A stretch of 64,000 nucleotides of DNA from Synechococcus sp. CBW1107. Lineage in GTDB: Bacteria; Cyanobacteriota; Cyanobacteriia; PCC-6307; Cyanobiaceae. The position numbers were made by a program, and so were the translations under genes. Below the pieces are notes generated by a model. That model saw nothing but the letters and a program-made list of their open reading frames with translations, did no database searches and had not been told where the DNA came from. The stretch lies in the NCBI RefSeq assembly GCF_015841355.1, contig NZ_CP064908.1, positions 2,790,001 through 2,854,000 of the forward strand, given 5' to 3'. How positions within the stretch are numbered: position 1 is the first letter of the stretch; each line of letters begins with the position of its first letter. Shown here piece by piece: positions 1 to 12,600 of this stretch.

Positions 1-256
1 GGCCGCGCTCGCTGGAGTTGGACTTGAAGTTCACCTTGTAACTGGAGAAGGCCCGGTTCACGGTGAAGTCGGTGTTGAAGTTGGTGCGGCCGAAGGGAAA
101 CACCAGGGGACCGTTCAGCTGGATCGACTTGCTGACGCTGGTGCCTCCCCCCACGGCCGGCAAGTAGGTGCAGCTGGCGGCCGCAGCGCCGGGGGCCAGG
201 CCGGCTGACAGCAGGGTGAGGGCCGCGAGCGCGACGAGAGAACGGGTCCTGGGCAT
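1..256 (-). CDS. Secreted protein of unknown function, C-terminus outside window
   Basis: Reading leftward from ATG at 256, 85 codons stay open to the window edge. The N-terminus has a clear signal peptide: a basic start (MPRTRS), a hydrophobic core (about residues 7-20) and an AAA-type cleavage region before SCTYLP (about residue 28). The mature part is polar and rich in Asn, Ser and Thr, which suggests an exported beta-rich protein. The gene diverges from clpB and shares a 150-bp intergenic region with it. The family is not recognised. The start is chosen because it gives a complete signal peptide. Confidence 0.6.
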   Translation of the reverse strand, partial: MPRTRSLVALAALTLLSAGLAPGAAAASCTYLPAVGGGTSVSKSIQLNGPLVFPFGRTNFNTDFTVNRAFSSYKVNFKSNSSERG

Positions 257-406
257 CGGGCGAGGGCGTGGCAAGGGCTCGACGTTACGAACCGGCCCGA
301 GCCGCCGTTCGGTTGATTCGCCAAATGTTTCGGGCACCCCATCCTGTGCTGGTGGTGGGGTCGTTCATAGCCTTCCTTCAACGACCCATCCAAGCGGAGA
401 TCCTCC

Positions 407-3043
<2,637 letters not shown>

Positions 3044-3110
3044 CGGGGGAAGGGAGGCCCGGCCCGGCTGCTGCGCCGACCCGCTGGGATTTCCCTTCCG
3101 GTGCTGGGCC

Positions 3111-3145
3111 AGAAAAAAACCCTGGAGCCGGGTAGCTCCAGGGTT
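3111..3145 (-). terminator. Rho-independent terminator for the 3202-3672 gene
   Basis: A perfect 11-bp stem (3118-3128 with 3135-3145) has a 6-base loop. On the minus strand it is followed directly by seven T residues (the A run at 3113-3119), which is the classic intrinsic terminator layout. It lies 57 bases beyond the stop of the leftward gene at 3202. On the plus strand no T run follows, so termination of clpB from the other side would be weaker. Confidence 0.85.
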
Positions 3146-3201
3146 GGTGCTGGCGTCAAGGGAACGGGGAGACGGAGATCCGTCAGCCTGGGGCCGGGGA
3201 A

Positions 3202-3672
3202 TCAGCCCTGTCCGCCCGGGAAGAGGTCATCCAAGCGGTCCCGGAGATCACTGGCCGACGGCTGGTCGTCAAAGAGGCCAAGCAGGTCTGCAAAGGGATT
3301 CTCGGATTCGTCGCCACCGAAGACCACGGGAAACTGGCCGCGATCCTCGAAGAAGTCAACGATTTTGGAAATCGGCGGAAACTCGGAAGGGTGGGGCTCG
3401 GAAAGAAGAAAATCGACCCCTAGGGCAATGGAGGCATCCCCATTGGGGAAGAATTCGTTGGCCGCCGAGAGAAGCTCCTGGGCCAGGGCATCACCGATGA
3501 CGAGATCATCATTCTCATCGACCCGGGCCTGCAGGAAATCGATGGAGTTAGCGAGTTTGTCGTCGAAAGGACCGAGTTGCTCCTTGAAGGAGGCCGGAGC
3601 ATCCTCCAGGCGATCTTCCAGGCGATCCAGGAACTGGGTATAACCGCCGCTGACAGATAGGGTTGTAGGCAT
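3202..3672 (-). CDS. Small acidic protein of unknown function
   Basis: 156 aa from ATG at 3672. The protein is strongly acidic, with many D and E in the C-terminal third (ESENPFADLLGLFDDQ), and is predicted mostly helical, with no signal peptide or membrane segment. It is a single-gene unit ending at the terminator at 3111-3145. No family is recognised. The composition resembles small soluble cyanobacterial proteins rather than a calcium-binding repeat protein: no GGxGxDxxx repeats are present, so it is not an obvious type I secretion substrate. Confidence 0.6.
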   Translation of the reverse strand: MPTTLSVSGGYTQFLDRLEDRLEDAPASFKEQLGPFDDKLANSIDFLQARVDENDDLVIGDALAQELLSAANEFFPNGDASIALGVDFLLSEPHPSEFPPISKIVDFFEDRGQFPVVFGGDESENPFADLLGLFDDQPSASDLRDRLDDLFPGGQG

Positions 3673-4074
3673 AGCTTCAGAGTGAGCCGGGGTTCAGGCG
3701 AAGTGGAGATCCTTGGGATGGATTTCCGATGTGGTCGAACCTTATCAGCCTTCAGGGCTTGTCTTTTCCTCTCAGCGGAAGTCTCGCGGGATTGGACTTC
3801 AACCGGTATCGGAAACCACAAATTGATGGGGGCCTTTCTGATCTCGCGGCGAATCCGGTGTGTCCGATCCCTCAGAATTCCCCGTGAAATGGCTTGCTGC
3901 TTACCGATTTCTCTCAGATTCGGCAGCGCTCCACACATTCCTTGATGTTAACCAGATTCATACATCAGCACTGCTTATCAGCACTTCTTATCCAAGGGCT
4001 GTCCTGTCTGGCCGGGTGCTTCGGTCGTCTTCCCCTGACACGGGCATGCTGGGTCGCGGCGGGCGCCCCGGGCT
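3673..4074. other. Intergenic stretch without a supported gene
   Basis: About 400 bases that are less GC-rich than both neighbours lie between two divergent genes. Short frames here have no codon bias or recognisable motifs. It presumably holds the promoters of the leftward acidic-protein gene and of the rightward TPR/glycosyltransferase gene. No convincing -35/-10 pair was picked out. Confidence 0.5.
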
Positions 4075-5406
4075 GTGCTGGTGAACGATGAGCCGATGGC
4101 CGAGTCCGAGCCGCTGCTGGCCTGCCTCCGCAGGGCCGCCGCCTTCGAGCGCCGCCACGCCTGGATCGCCGCGGCGGCCGCCTATGGGGAAGCCCTGGCG
4201 CTCGAGCCCGGGGATGGGCGGCTCTGGGGCAACCTGGGCCATGCCCTGTGGCTGGCCGACCTCCCCCAGGCGGCCGAAACCGCCTACCGGCAGGCGCTGG
4301 CCTGCTCAGCCCCCGCTCCCGCGGCGCTCTGCGGCCTGGCCAACGCGTTGCGGGATCTCAACCGGTTCGAGGAGGCCCTGCCCCTCTACGAAGCGGCCGG
4401 TGATGCCGAGGCCCGTTGGGGGCTGAGCCAGGTGCTGATCGGTCTGGAGCGCCACGCCGAGGCCTTCGCTGCCGCGGAGGCCCGTTGCGCGCTGCCGGGC
4501 TGGAGCCCCTTCCGCCCGGCCCCGTTCTGGGGCGCGGGCGGTGAGGGGGAGCTCGATGCCGACCAGCCCCTCTGGATCTGGAGCGAGCAGGGCTTCGGCG
4601 ACACCCTGCAGTATCTGCGCTGGATTCCTGCCCTGGCCAGGCGGCCCGGCCCGCTCCATCTGGTGGTGGAGGCCAACCTGGTGCGACTCCTGCAGGAGGG
4701 CCTGGCCTGGATGGCGGCACCACCCCGGGTGGTGAGCAAGGACACCCTGACCTTCCAGCCCCTGGCCGCCCATGGACCGCTGATGAGCCTGCCCCACCGG
4801 CTCGGCCCCGACCACGCCCCTGCGGAGGGCGGCCTCTGCCTGCGTTCGCCGCTCTGGAGCACCGCGGGGCCCTCCCTGCTCCCGGAGGGCCTCCCGGAGG
4901 GCCCCAGGGTCGGACTGGTCTGGGCGTCGGGGCGCAAGCGGGAGGATCCCTTCACCCACCGGGAGTACGTCAAACGCAGCCTGACCCCCCTGGCCCTCTG
5001 GCAGCTGATCGCTGGGCTGCAGGGGGCCGGCGCGGCGGTGATCCCGCTGCAGTACGGCCACGATGGGGAGCTGGCGGCCGCCCTCGGGTTCCGGCTGCCC
5101 GCGCCGCGGCTGGATCTGGGCGACTTCGCCCATCTGGCGCGGGTGGTGGCCCAGCTGGATCTGGTGATCACTGTGGACACGGCCCTGGCCCATCTGGCGG
5201 GCGCCATGGGAGCCCCCGGCTGGATCCTGCTGCCCTGGAGCGCCGATCCCCGCTGGCTGCGGCAGCGGGAGGACAGCCCGTGGTATGGCTCCCTGCGCCT
5301 GTTCCGTCAGAGCGCAACGGGCGACTGGGCCAGCGCGATCGAGGGGCTGCTCGGGGCGTTCACCGGCTGGAGCGCAGCAGCAGCAGCGCATCGATCCAGT
5401 GACTGA
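4075..5406 (+). CDS. TPR-containing GT9-like glycosyltransferase
   Basis: 443 aa. The N-terminal third holds tetratricopeptide-type helices (about residues 20-125, with WGNLGHALWLADLPQAAETA as a typical unit). The rest resembles the heptosyltransferase-like domain often fused to TPRs: GFGDTLQYLRWIP near residue 172 and the nucleotide-sugar site motif VITVDTALAHLAGAMG near 365. Role by family: transfer of a sugar onto a surface glycan or protein. GTG at 4075 is the first start; GTG 4081 or ATG 4096 are alternatives. Its last 47 bases overlap the end of the convergent glycosyltransferase gene. Confidence 0.75.
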   Translation: MLVNDEPMAESEPLLACLRRAAAFERRHAWIAAAAAYGEALALEPGDGRLWGNLGHALWLADLPQAAETAYRQALACSAPAPAALCGLANALRDLNRFEEALPLYEAAGDAEARWGLSQVLIGLERHAEAFAAAEARCALPGWSPFRPAPFWGAGGEGELDADQPLWIWSEQGFGDTLQYLRWIPALARRPGPLHLVVEANLVRLLQEGLAWMAAPPRVVSKDTLTFQPLAAHGPLMSLPHRLGPDHAPAEGGLCLRSPLWSTAGPSLLPEGLPEGPRVGLVWASGRKREDPFTHREYVKRSLTPLALWQLIAGLQGAGAAVIPLQYGHDGELAAALGFRLPAPRLDLGDFAHLARVVAQLDLVITVDTALAHLAGAMGAPGWILLPWSADPRWLRQREDSPWYGSLRLFRQSATGDWASAIEGLLGAFTGWSAAAAAHRSSD

Positions 5407-6589
5407 AGGCCGCCATGCAGTGGTCGCGCCGGTAGCGCTCCAGCACGGTGGCGCGGGCCCGCTGGCCCAGGGGGCGGTGGGAGGCTGGATCGCGCAGCAC
5501 GGTGTCGATGCGGGCGGCGATGGCCGCCGGGTCCTCCAGGGGAACCAGCAGGCCGTTGTGACCGTGGCGGATCACATCCCGCACCGGAGCCGTGTCGGAG
5601 GCCACCACCACCGCCCCGCAGGCCATCGCCTCCAGCAGGCTCCAGGAGAGCACATAGGGATAGGAGAGATAGGCGTGCACCGTGCTGCGCTGCAGCAGGG
5701 CGGTGAGCTGGTCACGCCGGAGCAGGCCCACGGCATGACACCGCCGCCGGTCGATGCGCTCGCCCAGCTGCTCGAGCAGGGCGCCGAGGTACCCGCCGGG
5801 GTGGGGGCTGGGCGGGCTGTAGCTGTGGCCGTGGCCCCCCACCAGCACCACCTGCAGGTCGGGGTGGTGGCGCAGGAGGGGAGGCAGGGCCCGCATCAAG
5901 CGGCCGAACCCCCGCAGGGGCTCCAGATTCCGGCTCACGAAGGTGAGCACCGGCACATCGGCCGCCAGCACCTGATCGGCGCTGAGGCGCAGGCCCCGCG
6001 GCGCGGCCGGACGCAGGCTGGCGGTGTCGATCCCTTCGTGGATCACCTGGAAGCGGCCGCGCCAGGGGGCCGGAAAGCTGTCGCGCTGGAAGAGGGTGGG
6101 GGTAAGGGCGGCGTCGGCGGCGGCCAGGGCCGAGAGCGCCATCAGGTTGTTGCGCACCAGCAGGCGCCGTCGCCCGTCGCTGATGGGCGGGCTGTCCGGA
6201 TCGGCGCTGCCGAGCAGGGCCTCGGAGCCGAACAGTTCCGGATAAGCGATCAGCAGGGCCTCGGGCCAGAGCTCACGCAGGTAGAGCCCCTCGCCCCAGG
6301 CGCTGTGGAAGAGGATCACTCGGGGCTCGAGACCGTCCTGCTTCAAGTCCCGGGCCAGGTCGGCCACCCGCTCGCCGCGGATCAGGGCGCTCTCCAGCCC
6401 TGGATCGTTGAGGCCGGGGGGCAGCCGCTCCGCCATGGGGGCGTCGTAGGGGTGAAAGCGGCAGCCGCTGGGCAGCGGGGCGGAGCCATCGGCACCGATG
6501 GCATGGACCTCATGGCCCGCGTCGAGCAGGGCCTGGGCGATGGGCAGAAACTGGGCCGGAAACGCCTGATGGATGAGCAGGCCTTGCAT
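5360..6589 (-). CDS. Glycosyltransferase family 4-like protein
   Basis: About 409 aa from ATG at 6589, where MQGLLIHQAFPAQF begins a canonical GT-B N-terminal strand; in-frame starts upstream to 6640 are possible but add low-complexity sequence. Features: LIHQAFPAQFLPIAQALLDAGHEV (GT-B N-domain), a central VPVLTFVSRNLEPLRGF segment that marks the start of the C-domain, and the nucleotide-sugar region SYPYVLSWSLLEAMACGAVVVASD with the family-4 E-x7-E-like pattern. It probably transfers a hexose in polysaccharide assembly. It converges on the TPR/GT9 gene with a 47-base overlap. Confidence 0.85.
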   Translation of the reverse strand: MQGLLIHQAFPAQFLPIAQALLDAGHEVHAIGADGSAPLPSGCRFHPYDAPMAERLPPGLNDPGLESALIRGERVADLARDLKQDGLEPRVILFHSAWGEGLYLRELWPEALLIAYPELFGSEALLGSADPDSPPISDGRRRLLVRNNLMALSALAAADAALTPTLFQRDSFPAPWRGRFQVIHEGIDTASLRPAAPRGLRLSADQVLAADVPVLTFVSRNLEPLRGFGRLMRALPPLLRHHPDLQVVLVGGHGHSYSPPSPHPGGYLGALLEQLGERIDRRRCHAVGLLRRDQLTALLQRSTVHAYLSYPYVLSWSLLEAMACGAVVVASDTAPVRDVIRHGHNGLLVPLEDPAAIAARIDTVLRDPASHRPLGQRARATVLERYRRDHCMAAFSHWIDALLLLRSSR

Positions 6590-6668
6590 CGGCTGGGGCT
6601 GTCTTGAAGACAACATTAATTCTGAAGAACGTCGGTACAATTCACGCAGTTTTTTCCCGCGGACTTCG

Positions 6669-7805
6669 ATGCCTTCCCTGCGCAGTCTGTTCGGTCGCGG
6701 CAGCCACTCCCATGCTCAGCTGGCATCGGAGCCGCCCATCGAGCCAGTTCCTGCCGCCGTGGCTCAGTCCGTCAACCGCCTGGTCAGCACCAGCCCCCAG
6801 GATGAGATCGAGCTGCCGATGGAGATCACCGCCTGGTCGGTGCGGCGGTTGCAGACGATCTTCACCACGCTCGACCAATCGCCCAACCAGCAGGCGGTGC
6901 AGGATGCCCAGGCCGCCCGCAACTGCTTCACCCGCTTCTGGCTGAGCGCCCCGGTGGACTGTCTGGAGATCCTCTACAGCGGACCGATCGGTGAGGCCTA
7001 CCGGCTGATGCTGCGCGGCATTCTGCCCGCGCTGCCGCTGCGGCCGATCGACGAGCGCTGGAAGGCCGGTCTGAGCCAGCGGCTGCTCAAGGCCTTCGGC
7101 CATCACGAGACCCCCAATCTGCTGTTGGCCGTGATGCCCTACTACGACCGCAATGCCATGAAGGTGGCCGATCCGGCGCGGCAGATCCCGGAGTGGCTGC
7201 TGAGCGACTATGCCGAGCGCTGCGATCCGCAGCTGCTTCAGAAGCTGCGCCTGCGCCAGCAGGGCGGCAACGGAGCCACCGCCGGGTCTCCGGCGATGCT
7301 GGCCCCGGCTCCAGCCCAGACCGACACCCGTCCCCTGCCGCTGTTCTCCGAGAAGCGGGGGGAGGACTGCCTGCCCCTGATCCAGGACAATGAATTCCTG
7401 GGCCGGATGAGCGGCCTGATCAACCTCTACGCGATCGATCCCAGTGACGCCGAACTCAAGCGGGAACTGGCCGTGCTGCGGCGGCAGGTGGCCCAGATCT
7501 GGCTGGATGTGGATCCCGGCCAACTGGAGACGCTCTACCGGGCGCCCTTCGGCCAGCTCAGCCAGAACCTGATCGGCTCAGGATTTAGCCGTGAGGCCAT
7601 GCCGCCCGAAGAGGATGCGGCCCGGCGGCGGCTGGGGGAGATCGTGGCCACGATGCGCCATCCCCGCGCCCTGAACGCGCTGATGGCAGCGCTGCTCTAC
7701 TACCCCGCCAGCAAGGTGAACCTGAGCTCGGCCGAGAAGGTTCTGCCCGAATGGCTGCTGCAGGAACTCACCACCCTGAGGAGCCGCGCCAGTCAGCAGG
7801 GTTGA
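6669..7805 (+). CDS. Hypothetical protein made of two homologous halves
   Basis: 378 aa from ATG at 6669. Frame extension upstream to 6573 is antisense to the neighbouring glycosyltransferase start and is rejected. The protein contains an internal duplication: residues about 75-190 (FWLSAPVDCLEILYSGPIG ... IPEWLLSDY) and about 260-370 (IWLDVDPGQLETLYRAPFG ... LPEWLLQEL) align along their length and share the L-E-x-LY, ALxxxxxYY and PEWLL positions. A Pro/Ala-rich linker lies between them. It is soluble and helical, with no signal peptide. The family is not recognised. It lies tail-to-tail with the type I secretion operon. Confidence 0.6.
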   Translation: MPSLRSLFGRGSHSHAQLASEPPIEPVPAAVAQSVNRLVSTSPQDEIELPMEITAWSVRRLQTIFTTLDQSPNQQAVQDAQAARNCFTRFWLSAPVDCLEILYSGPIGEAYRLMLRGILPALPLRPIDERWKAGLSQRLLKAFGHHETPNLLLAVMPYYDRNAMKVADPARQIPEWLLSDYAERCDPQLLQKLRLRQQGGNGATAGSPAMLAPAPAQTDTRPLPLFSEKRGEDCLPLIQDNEFLGRMSGLINLYAIDPSDAELKRELAVLRRQVAQIWLDVDPGQLETLYRAPFGQLSQNLIGSGFSREAMPPEEDAARRRLGEIVATMRHPRALNALMAALLYYPASKVNLSSAEKVLPEWLLQELTTLRSRASQQG

Positions 7806-7826
7806 GGACTAGTTCCAGCTGGGAGT

Positions 7827-8114
7827 TCATTCGTGGAACTCCCTCCAGACCAGCCAGTAGGCCAGATAGCCCACAGGAGGGCCCAGCAGCAGGGGCAGAA
7901 GGGCCAGCACGCCGAGGCTGAGCCCTCCCCAGAGGATGAGGCCGAGGCAGATGGCCAGATAGATCAGCACCATCAGCGTGATCAGCACCCTCTGCGTGGC
8001 CAGGCCAGAGACGAAGCGGTGCCAGGCCCGCTTCAGCAGCAGACCCCGGCGCCGGCTGGGGGGTACGTAGGCCGACCAGTCGACCGCAGGTTCGCGCTTG
8101 CGCTGCCGTCCCAT
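7827..8114 (-). CDS. Small membrane protein, last gene of the secretion operon
   Basis: 95 aa. ATG at 8114 overlaps the HlyD stop by one base (TGATG), so it is translationally coupled. It has a basic N-terminus (RQRKREP, RRRGLLLKR) followed by two hydrophobic segments (about residues 44-64 and 66-86). The family is not recognised. Position and coupling suggest an accessory inner-membrane subunit of the ABC/HlyD exporter, or a factor that stabilises it. This role is inference. Confidence 0.6.
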   Translation of the reverse strand: MGRQRKREPAVDWSAYVPPSRRRGLLLKRAWHRFVSGLATQRVLITLMVLIYLAICLGLILWGGLSLGVLALLPLLLGPPVGYLAYWLVWREFHE

Positions 8115-9628
8115 CACTTGTTGAGGCTGTTGATTCGCTCGAGGTCCTTGCGGCGATCGTCGAGGAAGCTGGTGAACAGGCTGATGAAGGAGCGCTGGCG
8201 CAGCTGGATGTCGGCGGCGAGGGCCATGCCCGGCTTGAGCGGGATCGGGCGGGTGCTGCCCTGGAGGCTCTGGCGGCGCAACTGGAGTACGGCGGGAAAG
8301 AAGAGGCCCGGCTGGTCGGTCTGGAGGGTTTCGGCCATCTCCTGGGTGGTGAGGGCATCGGAGCCGATGCTCTCCACCGTGGCGGGAATGCTGCCGAACT
8401 CGGAGGAGGGGAAGGTGGCGATCGAGATCTCGGCGTTCTGGCCAGGGGAGAGGAAGCCGATCACATCGTTGGGGATGAACACCTTGGCTTCGAGCGCATC
8501 GCCGGGGACCACGCGCAGGAGGGTCTTGGCCGATTCCACCACCGAGCCGGGGGAGACGTCGATGTCGAAGATCGAGCCGGCGCTGGGGGCGGTGAGCACG
8601 CTGTACTGGAGCTGCACGCGGGCCAGGCGGATCTGGCTGTCGAGCTCGGCGATCTGGCGCAGGTTGGCCTCGATGCGGCCGCGCAGGTCGGCATTGGGGG
8701 CGGCGCCGGTGTTGAGCGCTGTGGCGCTGAGGCTGGCGGCGGTGCGCTCCTCGCTGGCGAGGCTGGCCTCCAGCTCATTGACCTTGTTGCGGCTGTCGAG
8801 GGCCTGCACCTCGCTGACGGCGCCGCTGCGCGCAAGCGCCTCGAAGCGTTCGGCGATGTTGCGGGCCGTGGCCAGGCTGGTGCGCAGCCCGGCGATGCGG
8901 GCCTCGCTGGCCCGCAGCTGCTCGTCGGCCGCCAGGCGCCTGGTGCGCAGATCCTCGCTCTGGTTGCTGAGCTGGAGCCGCTGGTTGCTGGAGAGGCCGC
9001 TGGCCTGGGTGTCGCCGAGGGCGGCGGAGAGGATCTGGTTCTCGTTGAGCAGCCGCTCACGGATCGCCTCGGCGGCGGTGAGGCGGCTGCGGGCCTCGCG
9101 CAGATCGAAGCGGATCAGCTCCTGGCCCTGGCGCACGGTTTCGCCATCCTTGACGAGCACCGCTTCGATCACTCCGGGCACGGGCGCCTGGATCGTCTTG
9201 ACCTTGCTGCCGGGCTGGAGCTTGCCCTGCACAACCACGGTTTCCCCGAGGGGGGCCAGCACGGCCCAGACGCCGAAGGCGCCCACACCACCGAGCAGTG
9301 TCCAGACGATCAGGCTGGAGGCACGGCGGCTCTTGCGCAGCAGCACCGGCTGGTTGAACTGCCAGTCTGGAGGAGTGGCGAGCGGGGCGAGGGCGCCCTG
9401 GCTGGGGGCGGCTGGGCCTGTGGGTTCGGCCGGAGTGAGGAAGGGATGGTTCGGCAGGGTCGGAGCCGGGGCCGGCGGCGGTGGGGTGCTGTCGCCGACG
9501 AGGTCGACACGGACCGGCACCACGCGCTCATCCCGGCGGGGCCGGTGGCGGCGGGGGGAGCGCAGCCAGCCGAGGGCGCGCTCGTAGAGGTCGACCAGGG
9601 ATCCGCTGGACTCGCTGCTGTTGGCCAT
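8114..9628 (-). CDS. HlyD-family periplasmic adaptor of a type I secretion system
   Basis: 504 aa. It has a Pro-rich cytoplasmic N-terminus (about 45-90), one membrane segment (about 105-125, SLIVWTLLGGVGAFGVWAV), a lipoyl-like half-motif (VKTIQAPVPGVIEAVLVKDGETVRQGQELIRFD), a long coiled-coil hairpin (about 178-320) and a C-terminal beta-barrel region. By family it bridges the inner-membrane ABC exporter to a TolC-type outer-membrane channel, which is not in this window. It starts one base inside the stop of the ABC gene (TGATG). Confidence 0.92.
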   Translation of the reverse strand: MANSSESSGSLVDLYERALGWLRSPRRHRPRRDERVVPVRVDLVGDSTPPPPAPAPTLPNHPFLTPAEPTGPAAPSQGALAPLATPPDWQFNQPVLLRKSRRASSLIVWTLLGGVGAFGVWAVLAPLGETVVVQGKLQPGSKVKTIQAPVPGVIEAVLVKDGETVRQGQELIRFDLREARSRLTAAEAIRERLLNENQILSAALGDTQASGLSSNQRLQLSNQSEDLRTRRLAADEQLRASEARIAGLRTSLATARNIAERFEALARSGAVSEVQALDSRNKVNELEASLASEERTAASLSATALNTGAAPNADLRGRIEANLRQIAELDSQIRLARVQLQYSVLTAPSAGSIFDIDVSPGSVVESAKTLLRVVPGDALEAKVFIPNDVIGFLSPGQNAEISIATFPSSEFGSIPATVESIGSDALTTQEMAETLQTDQPGLFFPAVLQLRRQSLQGSTRPIPLKPGMALAADIQLRQRSFISLFTSFLDDRRKDLERINSLNK

Positions 9629-12600
9629 CAGAGACCTCCCTCCTGACCTTGGCTGGAGTGGAGGGCGTAGTACCAGCCCTGGCGCTGCATCAGCTCCCGG
9701 TGGCTGCCCGTCTCCATGATCGCGCCCTTGTCCATCATCACGATGCAGTCGGCGGGCTGGACGGTGCTGAGGCGGTGGGTGATGAAGAAGACCGTGCGGC
9801 CGCGGAAGGCCTCGAAGAGGTTGATGCAGACCTGGCGTTCGGTGCGGGCGTCGAGGGCGCTGGTGGCTTCATCGAGGATCAGCATGCGGGGGTTCTGGAG
9901 GACGGCGCGGGCGAGGGCGAGGCGCTGGCGCTGGCCACCGGAGAGACCGGCGCCCCGCTCGCCGACATCGGAGTTGTAGCCCTTGGGGAGCTCCATGATG
10001 AAGTCGTGGGCGCAGGCGATCCGGGCGGCGCGGATCATCTCGTCGGCCGTGGCGTCGGGCTTCACCAGCAGCAGGTTCTCACGCACGGTGCCGTCGAAGA
10101 GGACGCTGTCCTGGGGCACCACGCCGATCTGGCGGCGCAGGGAATAAAGCTCCACCTTGTTGATGTCGAGGCCATCGATCAGCACCTTGCCCTCGAGCGG
10201 CCGGTAGAAGCGGGGCAGCTGCTTGAGCAGGGTGCTCTTGCCGCTGCCTGAGCCGCCCACCATGCCCACGAAGGAGCCGGCCGGCACCTCCAGGTTGATG
10301 CTCTGGAGCACGAGCGGGCCGTCGTCGCTGAAGCGGAAGCTGACGTTCTGGAACTCCACCCGGCCGGTGAGGGGGGGCATCGGGATGTTGAGCGCCTCGG
10401 CGTCGCTCTGCTCGGTGGGGCGGTCGACCACGTCGGCCACCATCTGGATCGAGGCGGTGCACTGCTGGAACTGCTGCCAGGTGCTGGTGAGCTGCACCAG
10501 CGGGCGGGTGATGTAGCCGCTGAGGATGCGGAAGGCGATGAAGGCGCCGAAGGTGAGCTGGTTCTGGATGATGAGATAGACGCCCACACCGATCACGATC
10601 AGGCCATTGAGCTCGTTGATGAAGCCGGCCAGGTTGCTGATCGATTCCTTGCTGATCTTGAGCTTGAAGTCTTCGCCGATGAAGCGGGCGTAGCGATTCT
10701 GGAACTCCCAGCGGGTCTTGAGTTCGGCGTTCTGGGATTTGATCGTCTGGATGCCGGTGATCGATTCGTTGAGATAGGAGTAGGTCTTCACCGAGGCGCC
10801 CATGCTGCGCTTGATCTGGGCGCGCACCAGCGGGTTGCTGAGGAAGCTGAGGGCCAGCATCAGCGGCAGGGTGGAGAGGGTGGCGACGGTGAGCGGCACG
10901 CTGATGGCGAACAGCACGAACAGGTAGAGAAAGCTGAAGGCCAGATCCACCACGGTGGTGAGGCTGTTGCCGAGCAGGAAATCGCGCAGCTTGTCGAGCT
11001 GGCCGAAATAGAACATCACCTGGCCCACGGGCCGGCTGTCGAAGAAACCCTGGGGCAGCCGCACCAGGTGATCGAGGATGGTGCTCTTGGTGGCCTGGTC
11101 GATCCGGTTGGCGGTGTCGGTGAAGATGTAGCCGCGCAGGGTCTTAAGCACGGCCGCCACCAGGGCCGCCAGCAGCAGCACGAAGCAGATGGCGAGCAGG
11201 GCATTGACGTTGCGCTGGCGCACCACCTGATCGATCAGCACCTGCAGACCGAGGGGGGTGGCCAGGGCCAGCAGGTTGATCACGAAGGAGAGGGCCACCA
11301 CCTCCACCAGCTGGCGGCGGTGTTCGCGCAGGAAGGGCAGGAACCAGCCCCAGCTGAAGGTCTGCTCCTTGGCGTCGCTCTTGCGCTGCAGCAGCAGCAG
11401 CTCCACCCCGCCGTCGCCATCGCTGGCGAGCTGACCCGGCGGCAGCAGCAGGGGCCCCAGTTCGGGTTCGAGCAGGCGCAGGCGCCCGTCGTCGGTCACG
11501 CCTTCGAGGATGGCGAAGTGGCCCTGGGCGTGGAACACAGCCGGGGTGGTGGCGCGGCCGAGGCGGTCGGCGGGGAGCTTGGTGAGCACCACCCGCAGGC
11601 CGAGGGCATCGAGGATCTGGCCGAGGTTGATCAGGTTGAGGCCGCCCTGGCGGGCCAGCACCGCCTGCACCTGATCGCGCAGGGCGTCGCGGTTCACCGG
11701 CACGCCGAAGTAGTTGGCCAGGGCGATGCAGACCGCGATCGGAGCGTCGCGGGGCCCGGTGGCACGCTGCAGGCGCAGTTCGGCCTCCTCGCCGTGGCCT
11801 GGCGTGTGGGGAGCCGGCGTGGGCGGGGAGAGGGCATAGGTGCCGGCGCCGCTGCCCGGGGCCGGAGGGGCGGCCAGAGCCCCGGCCTGCGGAGCGGGGT
11901 TAGAGGCCGCCGAGTGCGGGGCTGGAGCTTCGCTGGCCGCTGCTTCGGAAGCGCTGCCGATCTGCAGATCGGGGGCGGACGTTGGCTCCTGGCCCAGGGG
12001 GGGCAGCCCCACCAGGCGCAGCCAGGGCGCGCCGGGGCTGGGCGGCACGGGCTCGCTGCCGAGGGTCCAGGGCTGCCCCAGCGGACCGCCGCTGCTGTGG
12101 AACCAGCTGAGCTCGGCGCTGAGGGCGAGCGGGGCGTCGGCCTTGTCGGAGGGCGTGAGGCTGCGCACCCGCGCCGCCTGGCGGATGGCGGGCCAGCCGC
12201 GCAGGGCGTCGGCCCAGCCGGGGTTCTGGCTGTGGAGGTCGACCAGAAGCCGGTGCAGCTCGGAGGCCGGCAGGGTGGTCTGGAACCAGAGGCGGAAGGC
12301 GTCGTGATCGGCGAGCAGGTCCTGGAAGAGGCCGGCGGGCAGCACCAGCACCTCCGCCTCCGACGACACGCGCATCTGCTCGCAGGGCTCGCCGCCAAGC
12401 AGGGAACACCAGCCCACGCAGGCGCCGGCCTGGAGCCGGTCGATGCTGGCGAGGTCGCCGCTGAGGGGGTCGGTGGCCAGCACGCGCAGGCTGCCGGAGC
12501 GCAGCAGCAGCAGGCCCTCGGGCATGCTGCTGCTGCGCAGCAGGGTCTGGCCGAGGCGGTAGCGGCGGGTGTCGAGCAGGGAGTCGAGACCGGCGAGCAC

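Noticed and set aside
3118-3145. Hairpin after clpB as the clpB terminator
   Set aside because: The T run lies on the minus-strand side only, so it serves the leftward gene at 3202-3672. A weak bidirectional effect cannot be excluded.
5285-6607. 440-codon plus-strand frame over the glycosyltransferase at 5360-6589
   Set aside because: It is antisense to a clear GT-B enzyme. The composition (many G, Q, H, A) is typical of a shadow frame.
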